From positions 17,333,495-17,397,494 of the forward strand of contig CM073328.1 of NCBI GenBank assembly GCA_037043015.1: a stretch of DNA of 64,000 nt, written 5' to 3'. The notes below the pieces were generated by a model. It was not told the origin of the DNA. It saw nothing but the letters and a program-made list of their open reading frames with translations, and ran no database searches. Source of the DNA: Bryum argenteum. Taxonomy: Eukaryota; Streptophyta; Bryopsida; Bryales; Bryaceae. Shown here piece after piece: positions 53,721 through 63,939 of this stretch (position 1 is its first letter; each line of letters begins with the position of its first letter). The translations under genes and the position numbers were made by a program.

Positions 53721-55115
53721 AGTATTATCGAGGAAAGCTGCCTCTGGACATTCTAATCTTATTTAATTCTATCCAATTGTGGAGGAGTCTATATTCCATT
53801 TGAATAAAGTTCAAAATCCCGATGCTAATGGAGGTGTTTATTGCAACACATGGGACTTTCAGAGGACTTGGTCGCGTGCTTACGTCGGCAATGTTCGAAT
53901 AACACGACAAAGTAGACCCAGATCTGCTTGTGGTTGATACCTGAAGTACTGTGAATTCCTGCCTCCACTATTGGAAAGGGCAGTTCTCAGACATGAGTTC
54001 GTTAGTTACGAGTAGTATATGCCCACAGCCAGACTCTTCAACGATGGCACCCTGGTACTTGGCCGTGACACTACTGTACATACTTCTTTTACCTGATGAG
54101 TAAAACCAGCTGCATTCAATATCTTCGGCTTGTGGCTGCGACTGGTTTGTAGCCGACACAACGAGGTAAATGCTTGTCACTTCAAATGCTCACAAACGTA
54201 CGTATCTTCTGAGTCCATTAGAAAAGTATCCAGGTAAGCTCAGTCCTGAATTCAACAGGTCGTCGGTGGTGACTGATCAATTTACTCAATACTTTCATTA
54301 TTAATGATTTGAATTCTGGTGGAGTATGATGGGAGTACGTGGAAGTGCCCGTCGCTCAAGGTGGTACCAGAACTGTTGTCACTCAGTCACATGGCTCCAA
54401 GTGCCATTCATTTGGCTTTGTGCGTGATCTGGAGGAAAGTTGAGGTTTATGGTAACTTTATTTCCTTTCCCGGGGTGGATTGAAGTTGAGGTTTCTTTTT
54501 GTTTTTAACGCAAATGAAAGGATTTCGTTGAGAGGAATAATTACAATCTCTCATCGGATTTCGTTGAAAGGAATAATAGACTTCCTCATGTACATTGTCA
54601 ACATCAATGTTAGTGACAGAGATCGAACAGCTATATACAGGTAGTGACAAACAAGAATATTAACAACTTGGATGCACAAATGTAGTGATGGATATCATGA
54701 TTTCAAAACGAGCACAGTAGAAGTCACCTCTTGAACAATGTAACCGATTTTTTTACGAAAAATAAAAGTTGCCGAATCATTGCCACAACATCCTTCACTC
54801 AGTTGATGAGTGGGTAAAGAAATAGGATAAAACTCTACTGTATGCTGTCAACTGTGAAACTAATGAATCTTTAGTTATGTACAAAAGAATTGTGAGTTTG
54901 CAGCTCATGACTTGAAATAGTGGTAGCGAGTGCATTTCGAGCAGCACTTGCACTTCACTTTCTGACGGCTCTGAAGGCGGTTCATTTCTTGGCTTGATAA
55001 ATGCGTCTTTGTATGATATCTTCGAAGTTGGCCTGCTGCCCGGCCTCGACTCTTTACATGAGCTGATACTCCTGCATGTTCTCGATCAGTTTTCTATCAC
55101 ATCAACTCGTTCCAC
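53721..55115. other. 3' flank of unit H
   Basis: The region from about 54045 matches the 3' flanks of B and D. At about 54525-54580 the phrase GGATTTCGTTGA(G/A)AGGAATAAT occurs twice. No gene is seen. Confidence 0.5.
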
Positions 55116-55274
55116 TCATTGACGCTTCGATGGAAGCCTCCACTTCGACGAGCCATCGTCGCCCAGGGGGGATTTCGATGGAGGTCTCCACTTGGAGGAC
55201 CCACCGTCGCCGAGAGCGGCCGACTGCTTCGGCGGTCGCCATTTTGATGATCCTCCATCGCCCATCACTCCCAT
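55116..55274 (-). CDS. Repeat-peptide gene, copy H (intact, subfamily 1)
   Basis: The ATG at 55274 opens a 52-residue product with three units. The third has two replacements (GDDGSSKWRLPSKRQ). A frame extending upstream to 55325 is closed by TGA further on and is not shared with other copies. This is the last complete copy before the copia insertion, which lies about 730 bp upstream of its ATG, beyond the TATA box. Confidence 0.7.
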   Translation of the reverse strand: MGVMGDGGSSKWRPPKQSAALGDGGSSKWRPPSKSPLGDDGSSKWRLPSKRQ

Positions 55275-55487
55275 GATGATATTCTGGAAAGCTGTTGAGT
55301 ATGATCGCGAAGCGACTGCTTGCAAGTCCGCTGACCTTCCTGGCAGTCAATCTCGAAGTGGACTAGGTCCAGGTGATATCGAGTAAATATCAAGATCACT
55401 TTCTGCAGTGAGCTTCTTGTGTCTGTGCTGGTCAGTGGTCACTGCGGTGAAATGGAATGATTGTTGTGGACTAATGAAATTCTGGCA

Positions 55488-55499
55488 CTCATTTATACA
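55488..55499 (-). promoter_or_regulatory. TATA box of copy H
   Basis: On the minus strand TGTATAAATGAGTG, preceded by CACGACCTCAACTC, is almost identical to the promoter of copy B. Confidence 0.6.
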
Positions 55500-55999
55500 G
55501 AGTTGAGGTCGTGGCGATCGAGCTGTGTTCAAATAACGCGGACATCGTGACAGTCCAACGTATGGCCGCGCTTCGAGATCCATCTCATGAATGGCAGGGA
55601 GAAACGACTCACTGGAGGTAGTAGAATAGGAATTATGGTTACATGTCGTGTTGACCGGCGCCGGCGAGCTGAGGATATTCACTCCGATGTTTCAGGAGAG
55701 AGGTTGTCAATGTCGACCCAAAGTGCATGCCCCAGTTCGGAGTTGACTGGGTTTTTACTTAGTTAGAATCTTGCGCTCCAAGGAATGATTGGCGGAAAAG
55801 GAGGTTTCGTGGGAATATGGAATGAGAACTGGGCAGTCTGGAAATTCTATTTTGTACTTTATGAGAGTGGAACACAACTTATCAAGGTGGACCCCGACAC
55901 ATGGCATGAGTGAGTACTATCTCGACGTCAGCCATGGAAAGGTACAAGTCAGAGAAGGAGGCAAGTTTGCCTAGCCAGGTGAAGTCGGCAACTCCAAAC
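55500..55999. other. Upstream flank of H
   Basis: The flank closely matches 33000-33480 of unit B (for example AAGGAATGATTGGCGGAAAA) and is cut at 55999 by the LTR of the copia element. Unit-like sequence resumes at about 62190. Confidence 0.6.
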
Positions 56000-56235
56000 T
56001 GTTGGAATCTATTCCAATAAGAGTGATCGTACCTGAGTGTTAGTACTATTGCCGTTATGATATACAACAGACAGACAGAGTGGGCCGTAGACAGAGTGGG
56101 CCGTATGCTTGTTATGGTCATGAGTGAACCAAAGGAAGTGGGCCGTATCCACCTCCCCAATATATATACCTGTATTGGTCCCCTGAAAATTAAGTTAAAT
56201 CTGCACTGTTCATTCTACTTCTTGAATTCACTTCA
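56000..56235 (+). repeat. 5' LTR
   Basis: The 236-bp segment starts TGTTGGAATC and ends TTCA, so it has TG...CA termini. It contains AATATATATACC as a possible TATA region and a short internal duplication of GACAGAGTGGGCCGTA. The end is fixed by the adjoining primer-binding site. Confidence 0.75.
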
Positions 56236-56247
56236 TGGTATCAGAGC
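56236..56247 (+). promoter_or_regulatory. Primer-binding site (initiator Met tRNA)
   Basis: TGGTATCAGAGC is the standard complement to plant initiator methionine tRNA used by most plant copia elements, and it follows the LTR directly. Confidence 0.9.
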
Positions 56248-56336
56248 GAGGTTCCAAGAAATAGAAAAGCTGTCTAAGTCCTTGTGTTGTTAGCAAGAAT
56301 TCGAGCTTCTGAAAGTGGCAGTAGATTCATAGTAGC

Positions 56337-58514
56337 ATGGCTTCCAAGGAGATCACCGTAGTGAGCGATACGTCGAAACTTGAAGGATATCCAAACTACC
56401 CTGTTTGGTCATTCAAGGTTCGAAATATACTCAGCAGGGATGATTCCTGGAGGGTTGTCGATCCCCCACCGGGCACAGTTGCACCGACAGAGCAGGCCGA
56501 CATTGACGCACTGCAGGTGATCAAGAGTCGAGCACTCACAACTATTGCTCTCTCAGTTAGAGACCATGTGATTCCACATATCATCCACATCACTGAGCCA
56601 GATCAAATGTGGAAGGCATTACGCGATCTCTACGCCAGCGGGACCAACAGCCGCAAGATCATGCTCCGCCGTCGACTCGCGAACCTGAAGATGGACACAA
56701 ACGAATCAATGTCTGACTTCCTGCAGAAGGTCAAGGAGTTGGTGAATGACTTTGCGGGCATTGGAGAAAAGATCGCTGACCCCGAATTGGTGGAACACAT
56801 GCTTATGGCTCTACCACCTGCAAGCTATCACGGCATCGTAAACACTCTGATGTACCAGCAAGTACTTCCAACGCCGGCTGAACTGAATGTCATCCTGCTC
56901 CAAGATGAAGTGCGCCGGGAGGTCTGGGAAAGCAAGCATGAGGCTCTTTACGTCAAGAGCGGCAACAAGACCCCAAGCAGCCGCAAGACAAGTGGGGGAG
57001 GAGGTGATCAACGTCAGACTGGGCCAGCAAGCAGTGATGTTCGTCAGACCAGCTCCGGAGGCCATGACAATCGCCAGAAAGGAAAGAAGCACAATGAATG
57101 TCATTACTGTAGAGCACTTGATCATTGGATGAAGCACTGTCCGATTTTGGCTGCGTTTGTCAAGAATCGCAAGTCACGCCAACAAGAGAAGGCCACCGTT
57201 AACCTTGTAAACAATTTTGAGAGCAGCAGTAGCGAGGACGAGTTTGTAGAAACTCAGACCACTCTCGCTGTCAATTTGACGGAGCTTAATCTAGCTGATC
57301 ACTCTCAGTATAGCGACTGGTATGTAGATAGCGGTGCATCGAAGCACGTTACAGGAAGTAAGAGCCTACTCAGAAACGTAGAAGGAGGCTCCGGATCCAA
57401 AGTGAGCACTGCTGGCGGTGACTTTCTAAATGTAGCAGGCAAAGGGAAACTTGATCTTCCCACCGCATCTGGAGAAATACAGTTTGATGAAGTTCTCTAT
57501 GTGCCTGGCATTGCAAAGAACTTACTATCCGTTGGCTCAATCACAGACGGAAAAGGCAAACCCAAGGTGCTTTTCGACTCAAACCATGTTTGGATACTAC
57601 GCGATTTTCCTTCGCCAGAAAATCACCACATTCTCTCTATCGGAAAGAGAGACAAACGAAACGGGCTCTACAAGTTCCGACCACCACGACTGGCGGTCAA
57701 CAGTGCAGAGCATCTCTCCAAAACAACACTCACCTCACTGTGGCATGCGAGATTCTCCCACGCCAGTCCAAAGGTACTCACCTTCATGGCAACGCATAAC
57801 AAGGTTGAAGGCCTACCTACATTGAGCTCTCAGATGCCCTTCTGCGAAGCATGCTGCGCAGGCAAGCAGTCTCGGGCTTCAAAGCCCCGCTCTCAACCGC
57901 ATCGTAGCACTGGAGGGCACAACCTGCTGAGCGGCACTGGCTCGAGCCGCACGAGAGCTCCACTCGAACTTCTGCATTCCGACATCTGCGGGCCATTTGC
58001 AACGAAATCCCTGTCAGGTTCACAGTACATCCTCTCTATAATTGACGATTTTAGCAGATTTGCCTGGATATTCTTCCTTAAGCAGAAGTCTGAAACGTTA
58101 GCAAAGTTCAAAAGCTTTAAAACCATGATAGAGCTTCAGAGCCCTTACAAGATTAAAGCTATTCGATCAGATAATGGTGGTGAGTACATCTCCCACGCGT
58201 TTGTAAATTTTTGTGAGGACTTCGGAATCATGCGCCAGTTGACCCAAACTTACACTCCTCACCAAAATGGGGTCGCTGAGAGGAAGAACAGGACGCTCCT
58301 CAACAAGGCTCGGTGCATGGCCTTTGCGAGCATGGTTCCACCGCACTTGTGGACTGAAGCTGTTGCTACTGCCAACTACGTTACAAACAGGACTTCAACC
58401 CGTGCAAACGGCGGCATCACACCTTTTGAAAGGTTCACAGGCAAGCGTCCTCAAGTCAACCACCTCAAAGTCTTGGTGCGGGGAGCTACGTGTTGGATAC
58501 CTCACCAAGCTTGA
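56337..58514 (+). CDS. gag-protease-integrase part of copia polyprotein
   Basis: The ATG at 56337 opens 725 codons. Residues 1-230 are the capsid-like gag region. A C-x2-C-x4-H-x4-C zinc knuckle starts at residue 255. The protease active site DSG is at 331-333. The integrase zinc region is WHARFSH from about 469, with CEACC further on. The integrase core has LLHSDICGP, RSDNGGEY and HQNGVAERKN, giving the D, D and E. The frame ends by frameshift inside the integrase C-terminal part, where sense continues from 58490. Gag packages RNA, protease cleaves the polyprotein, and integrase inserts the cDNA. Confidence 0.85.
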   Translation: MASKEITVVSDTSKLEGYPNYPVWSFKVRNILSRDDSWRVVDPPPGTVAPTEQADIDALQVIKSRALTTIALSVRDHVIPHIIHITEPDQMWKALRDLYASGTNSRKIMLRRRLANLKMDTNESMSDFLQKVKELVNDFAGIGEKIADPELVEHMLMALPPASYHGIVNTLMYQQVLPTPAELNVILLQDEVRREVWESKHEALYVKSGNKTPSSRKTSGGGGDQRQTGPASSDVRQTSSGGHDNRQKGKKHNECHYCRALDHWMKHCPILAAFVKNRKSRQQEKATVNLVNNFESSSSEDEFVETQTTLAVNLTELNLADHSQYSDWYVDSGASKHVTGSKSLLRNVEGGSGSKVSTAGGDFLNVAGKGKLDLPTASGEIQFDEVLYVPGIAKNLLSVGSITDGKGKPKVLFDSNHVWILRDFPSPENHHILSIGKRDKRNGLYKFRPPRLAVNSAEHLSKTTLTSLWHARFSHASPKVLTFMATHNKVEGLPTLSSQMPFCEACCAGKQSRASKPRSQPHRSTGGHNLLSGTGSSRTRAPLELLHSDICGPFATKSLSGSQYILSIIDDFSRFAWIFFLKQKSETLAKFKSFKTMIELQSPYKIKAIRSDNGGEYISHAFVNFCEDFGIMRQLTQTYTPHQNGVAERKNRTLLNKARCMAFASMVPPHLWTEAVATANYVTNRTSTRANGGITPFERFTGKRPQVNHLKVLVRGATCWIPHQA

Positions 58515-59290
58515 AGAAATGGGCTCCCAGGGCATACGAATGCATATTCATGGGCTATGATGCTACTTCGCGTGGTTATCGTCATTATCATCGCTCTTCT
58601 CGAAGAATCTTGATCTCCAAAGACGTCAAATTTGACGAGTACTCCTTTCTCTGTAAGAATCCTGGTGGTTCTTTACCTCAAGAATCACCGCAAGTTCCAC
58701 CGAACTACCAGGACTGGGAGTTTCTCATTGAAGCTGCGACTCAATGTGCTAGTGATCCTGCTCCGTATCGTGGAGCGCCTACCTTACTACCGGTTGCGTC
58801 CATGCGCACAGTCCAAAAAATCTTGTTACTCCTGCTCGCACGGAAATGACCTCGAATCAGCTGCCCTCCATCCCTGCTGACTCTAGCTCCTCGTCACCAC
58901 TGGTCCCGGTCAAGGAACCAACAAACTCTTCAGACGGCAGACTTTCCGTTTCCAACGCTCTCGGTAGCAATTCCAACTTGCTTGTTCCAGCTAAAGAACT
59001 TCTGCAGGACATCGAGGCCTCACCTTCACATGTCCCTACCCTACGCGTCTACCAACGTCGTCCTCCGTTGAGCTCTTCTACAATTCCTGCAGCTCATTCT
59101 GATCCCTTCCTGATCACTACTCGAAGTGGACGACCTGCTCGACCACCCAGTCGCTTGACCGACTACCACCTCCATCTCACGGAAGCTGCATCTTCAGTGG
59201 ATCTCCCTGGTTCAGTTGAATCCGCCCTTCTTCATCCTGGATGGAGAGCAGCCATGGAGTCAAAACTTGACTCTATGGGCAATGGTAAGC
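58490..59290 (+). pseudogene. Integrase C-terminus and linker of copia polyprotein, frameshifted
   Basis: The frame 58490-58849 carries the conserved end of copia integrase (KKWAPRAYECIFMGYD) and then drifts. Sense resumes in another frame at 58846-59290, a Ser/Pro-rich linker ending in TTRSGRPARPP and WRAAMESKLDSM, where the reverse transcriptase domain normally starts. Two frameshifts and the insertion after 59280 show that the polyprotein cannot be made from this copy. Confidence 0.75.
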
Positions 59291-59716
59291 TTGGGGTATC
59301 ACTTTTTGGACACACTAATTAGGTTATTTTTATTGAAAGCCTCCAAAGTTTGTCTAATTTAGTCATTTTAATCAAGTAAAAAGACCCTAAAATAGAAAAT
59401 AAAATATCATGCACCTCACTGAAATCAAAGTATATATGCCTATAGATTTTCTTTTAGATTTTTTATTTTTTTTGGATCCATTCATAGATGAGGGAAAAAG
59501 TGCTGAATTTGGGGATTTGCAGGCATTATAGTGCACAATGAATTAATTTTTTTATTATTAAATAAATTATTTTGTATTCTATACAAGAAGATGTAGGTCA
59601 TATTCAAAAATCATATTAAAATAAAATTGGTTGATATTCCATTTGCTTGATTCTATGGATTTTAGGTTATTGGGACATGACTTACTTTTTCAACTAAAAA
59701 ATCAAATAAAATTACT

Positions 59717-59770
<54 letters not shown>

Positions 59771-59912
59771 TTATAAGTATAGACAACTAAAACCACATCT
59801 AATGAAGTCTTATTCTATTAGAGTTTAAAAATGGATATGTTTGTCACACCAGCATAGAGTGCAATTGTTCATGGGACAACCTTTTTGAGTACCCCAACCA
59901 GACCATCACCCC
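59281..59912. mobile_element. ~630-bp A+T-rich insertion in the reverse transcriptase region
   Basis: The polyprotein breaks after LDSM (59278) and resumes at HKNDTWDM (about 59917). The intervening A+T-rich DNA holds about 50 consecutive T at 59720-59767. Its ends show short inverted similarity (CTTGGGGTA near 59290, TACCCCAA at 59890-59897). A target duplication could not be fixed. It may be a MITE carrying an expanded T-run. Confidence 0.5.
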
Positions 59913-59916
59913 TATC

Positions 59917-61398
59917 CACAAGAATGATACCTGGGACATGCTACCTCTGCCACCCAACCGAACTGCCATCTCCACCAAATGGGTGTTTCGTGTCAAAACC
60001 AATTCTGATGGCTCAATTTCGAAATTGAAGGCACGACTCGTGGCGAAGGGGTTCCAACAACGTGAGGGCTTGGATTACAAAGAAACTTTTGTTCCCGTCG
60101 TGAAGTGGAACACTCTCAGGAGTGTTATAGCTCTTGCTGCACACCATAGCTGGGACATGTATCATCTCGACGTGAAGACCGCTTTTCTAAACGGAACTAT
60201 TGATGAGGACATTTATGTCACCCCCCCTCCAGGCTTTGCTGCTCCTGGCTCAAACCTGGTTTGCAAGCTAAAACGAGCATTGTACGGGCTCAAACAAGCC
60301 CCTCGTGCTTGGTACACCAAGATGGACTCCTATCTGGCAAGTCAAGGCCTTCGTCGATCATCTGCAGACACGAATCTCTACTTTCTGGCTGAAGGTGACA
60401 AGCTTACCCTGCTCTTGCTATATGTAGACGACGTCTACATAACAGGGAGTAACTTCGCTCACATTGCCAAGCTTCGATCCGAGATCAAGGGAGCTTTCGA
60501 GATGTCGGATTTGGGTCTGCTCACCTACTCACTTGGTCTGGAGTTCATCTCCTGCTCCGATGGCATCCTTGTCACTCAGCGCCAATACATTATGGACACA
60601 CTACGTGAATTCGGCCTCGATCAATGCAAGCCCGCAGCAACTCCAATGCTTGAAAAGCTGCATCTGGTCCCTGATATGCAAGCTCCAACAGCTGACCTAG
60701 GCCTCTATCAAAGAATGGTGGGAAAATTGATTTTCCTCACCCACACTCGTCCAGACATAGGATATGCTGTTAGCGTCCTTAGCAGGTTTATGGCGAATCC
60801 CCAAATTCCACACGCCCAAGCCGTGAAGCACCTATACCGATACTTGCAAGGCACAGCAGATCTTGCCTTATTGTACCGGAAGGGGGAGAGTGATAACCTG
60901 CTTGGGTATACTGATGCCGACTGGGCTGCAGATGCCCATGACCGACGCTCCACAACTGGCTTTGTCTTCTATCTCGGGAGCACACCAGTCACGTGGTGCA
61001 GCAAGAAGCAGCCTACTGTCGCATTATCTTCGACTGAGAGCGAATACATGGCCACAACCGAAGGGGCGAAGGAAGCTGTGTGGCTTAGACGCTTGCTCTG
61101 TGAATTGAACTTGCAGGACAAAAGCACGCCAACAAAGATACTTGGTGACAATCAGGGGTGCTTAAATCTCGTGCATAACCCTATTTTCCACGGCCGGACC
61201 AAGCATATCGAAGTGCGACACCACTTTGTTCGCGAGAAGGTCGCCTCAGGCGAGATCATTCTCGGATACGTGCCTACCACGGAACAAGTCGCAGACATCT
61301 TGACGAAGGCCACAGGAAGGACAATATTCGAAACTCTGAGAAGCAAGCTTGGACTAGTCCACATCAACCGAGAGCAAGACAACAAGCAGCAGCAATGA
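59917..61398 (+). CDS. Reverse transcriptase and RNase H of copia polyprotein
   Basis: The frame is open from about 59917 (ATG at 59938) to TGA at 61398. Landmarks from the ATG are STKWVFRVK near residue 12, LVAKGFQQREG, LYGLKQAPRAWY, the catalytic YVDD near residue 161, and SLGLEF. The RNase H part has YTDADWA, SSTESEY and KHIEVRHHF. The domain is full length and uninterrupted. It copies the element RNA into DNA. It ends without a polypurine tract that I can identify. Confidence 0.85.
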   Translation, partial: HKNDTWDMLPLPPNRTAISTKWVFRVKTNSDGSISKLKARLVAKGFQQREGLDYKETFVPVVKWNTLRSVIALAAHHSWDMYHLDVKTAFLNGTIDEDIYVTPPPGFAAPGSNLVCKLKRALYGLKQAPRAWYTKMDSYLASQGLRRSSADTNLYFLAEGDKLTLLLLYVDDVYITGSNFAHIAKLRSEIKGAFEMSDLGLLTYSLGLEFISCSDGILVTQRQYIMDTLREFGLDQCKPAATPMLEKLHLVPDMQAPTADLGLYQRMVGKLIFLTHTRPDIGYAVSVLSRFMANPQIPHAQAVKHLYRYLQGTADLALLYRKGESDNLLGYTDADWAADAHDRRSTTGFVFYLGSTPVTWCSKKQPTVALSSTESEYMATTEGAKEAVWLRRLLCELNLQDKSTPTKILGDNQGCLNLVHNPIFHGRTKHIEVRHHFVREKVASGEIILGYVPTTEQVADILTKATGRTIFETLRSKLGLVHINREQDNKQQQ

Positions 61399-61535
61399 CA
61401 AAAGGTATTGAAGAATGATCATCTTTTCATTGCAAATTGGCCGAAGCTGTGAAGCTGGACAATAGTCTACAAGGGTGCAATCAATCTACAGAGCACTAGA
61501 ACAACTGGCGGCTCTTCCTCCTAATTCTTTCAGGC

Positions 61536-62110
61536 TCATGACCGTGACTGATCATGCAAACACCATGGAAGACTCGTGAGGACAGGCAAATCGTCATCTA
61601 CGACTACGTCATCAGTAGGCAGCAGGCAAACTTCAAAATCCGGCGTGCCTTCTAGGTTCTCAACCTCCGCTCCGCCAGTCGAGTCGGACGTCAAGATCGT
61701 GTGAGCCGGCCCCTCCCTTTCCGTGCGCACTTTCTCCACCAGCAATGAACTCAGAAAGCAGTGCTCGAAGAAATTGACCAACCACTCCGCCTTCTGTTGC
61801 AGCCAATGTCCAAAAACTCAGCATCCGAGCAACACAACCTGCCAGGCAGACAATCTATCAAAAAGATCGGCATATTTTTCCCTCAACGAATTCCCGATGA
61901 ACTTCACCATCTTCACCTTATTAGAACGCTCAGTCCAGGCGAATAACTCAGCGAATTCCCGATGAACTTCACCATCTTCACCTTATTAGAACGCTCAGTC
62001 CAGGCGAATAACAAAGCGAAAAGATTGTGCGTTTCTTTTAGAAGAAAGTCAATTGTTCGGTAGTGAAACATATTAAGGGATTTCAGACATTCCCCGGAAA
62101 GGGATTTCAC
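61536..62110 (-). pseudogene. Antisense coding tract 3' of the copia element
   Basis: On the minus strand one protein can be read from 62110 to 61536. The first part includes LLFAWTERSNKVKMVKFIGN. A 65-bp tandem duplication then throws the frame. The same sense continues through REKYADLFDRLSAW, one TGA, and the ORF 61781-61536 with a Glu/Asp-rich end. I do not recognise it. It may be a captured host gene fragment or an antisense ORF of the retrotransposon, as some plant LTR elements carry extra genes before the 3' LTR. Confidence 0.4.
61887..62016. repeat. 65-bp tandem duplication
   Basis: The block starting CGAATTCCCGATGAACTTCA at 61887 is repeated from 61952 with almost no change. The young age of the duplication fits a recent break in the antisense reading frame. 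Confidence 0.85.
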
Positions 62111-63939
62111 GGAATTTCAGTCATTTTAATAACACGTGGTTGAAGTTAAATGAGGACGAATTTTTATCAGCTTTGACATAAATAAAATCAACGAGACCGC
62201 AGCAGTGTAGACAGATGTAGCCAAATCCCCGCAGGCGAGTCTGAGTCTGCAACGAGTTTGACCACGCAAAGTGGACTCATGATTTGCTACTTGTAATTTG
62301 CTATGAATTTTGGAAGGCAGTCTTATAGGTGTTTCTAAGATAGTGCGTGAATTTTGCACCCTATAATGTTCGTCATGAGTACACGCTACTGTTGAGTGAA
62401 AAAGCTATTATGTACCTCTTAGTCAAGAAGCCTAATGCTTCACTATTGGTACTGCTCCACTTTAAATTTGAGCACTTTCTCTAACCAATTGTATACTCAC
62501 ACTGAGTCCGTATTAAGAGAATCTGACAATAATAAAGAGATTAGTCTACCGGACAAAAGGTTGGTCAAGATGAAAATGGCGGCATGTCGGCATGTCTGGA
62601 GAGAATCGGCAATGATTGGCAACCGTGACCCAGTTTGCGTATATTTATTTAGGGTATATCACGGTTGCCAATCATTCCCGATTATACACTGTACAGTACA
62701 ATGATCATCTAAAATATTAGACCACCCATTTTATAATTTGTGAAATCGACGTAAACAAAAGTGTAATTCATTGCAAGCCCTCATCGAATTGCTCAAAACC
62801 AACTCAATTTGGTTTGGAAAAGAGAATCAAGAAATAATAAACGCCTACAGGCCTACTTGGGGTCTGCCTGCCCACACTACTTGCCACCATGTCCACTCCT
62901 GGCTTGGAGAATCTTGCCTTTGACATGCCCAAGAATGTACTGTACAATGAGTGAATGTCAAGTAAAGCAGGACTGGTGCCTGGGGGCTGCCTGCCTGCGC
63001 GCCTCCATTCCGATCTTTTTATTCTATCCGATTGTGGAGGAGTCTGTACCCTTTAGGAATAAACTGATATCATTCTTCGAATATTTAATGTTCCAAGAAT
63101 TCAATTTCCTGACTCTAGTGGAGGTGTTTATAACCCACATGATTATTGCACACACAGGACCTTGGTCGAGTGATTACGTGTTATATGACGTCAGCAATTT
63201 CAATACAACACTACATTTGAAGTATACTCAGATGGCCAGATCACACGTGGTTGGTTTAACAGTCAGTAGTAAATTCCTGCCTCTAGTCATTTCAGATGCG
63301 CACAATCGTAAGTATCTTCTGTTTATTAAAAAAAAAACCTCTATTCAAGTGCGTTCAGTCCTGAATCCAAATTGATCAAGAGGTATTGGGTGGTAGGAGT
63401 TATTATTACTCTTCATCACTGAAAGCCGGTGGTCATTTTCATTAATAGTAGGAGTACCAGTAGATACGATGAGACCAGAAACTAAGGAGCTTCAGCCAGA
63501 AAGTTAACCTCGGGCATATGACACAAAATTTTGATAGGTGCCATGAATTTCCAATGTGAACTGTAAAAGTTACATCTTGAACAACGAATCGAGAAGACTT
63601 TTTATTGCATAAAAAATGTCGAGTATTGTCACAACATCCTGTAATTGAACGATGAGTGGGTACAGAAACTGGATGTTTTCAACTTTCAAATAAATGGATC
63701 ATTATGTACGAAAGAATTGTGAGTTTGAAGCTCATGACTTGAAATAATGGTAGCTAGTGTCAAAATTCGAGCAGCACATGTACTTCATACTCGGCGGTTC
63801 ATTTCGTGCTTTGATTGATGCATCCTTGCATGAAGTATTCGACTTGGCCTGCTGCCGGGCTTGAATCTACTCAATTTTGTGCTGATACCCCTCAATGTAA
63901 TCAACTGAATCAATTGTCTGTCCATTTGCTTCGTCACAG
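62111..63939. other. Host unit flanks and spacer
   Basis: 62190-62275 matches 33650-33725 (GCAGTGTAGACAGATGTAGC). 62295-62380 is an inverted relic related to 14640-14760 of MITE family 1. 62545-62990 is the host spacer repeat. From 63400 the sequence matches subfamily-1 3' flanks leading into copy I. The 188-codon frame at 62809-63375 crosses these repeats and is not supported. Confidence 0.5.

Larger units (their letters stand above)
56000..61398 (+). mobile_element. Ty1/copia LTR retrotransposon, decayed, no 3' LTR found
   Basis: Order: 5' LTR, primer-binding site, gag with zinc knuckle, protease, integrase, reverse transcriptase and RNase H, all on the plus strand. Integrase before reverse transcriptase defines the copia group. 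The polyprotein frame is broken near 58475 and 58830, and an A+T-rich insertion interrupts the reverse transcriptase start. Nothing downstream of 61398 resembles the 236-bp 5' LTR. The element sits in the upstream flank of unit H; host-unit sequence returns at about 62190. Confidence 0.85.

Noticed and set aside
61399..62190. 3' LTR of the copia element
   Set aside because: No stretch resembling the 5' LTR start (TGTTGGAATC) or end is found. Only the antisense tract and a 65-bp duplication are present.
62809..63375. 188-codon open frame on the plus strand
   Set aside because: It runs across the host spacer repeat and subfamily-1 flank. The paralogous copies at 48.6 and 53.6 kb do not keep the frame, and the composition is not protein-like.
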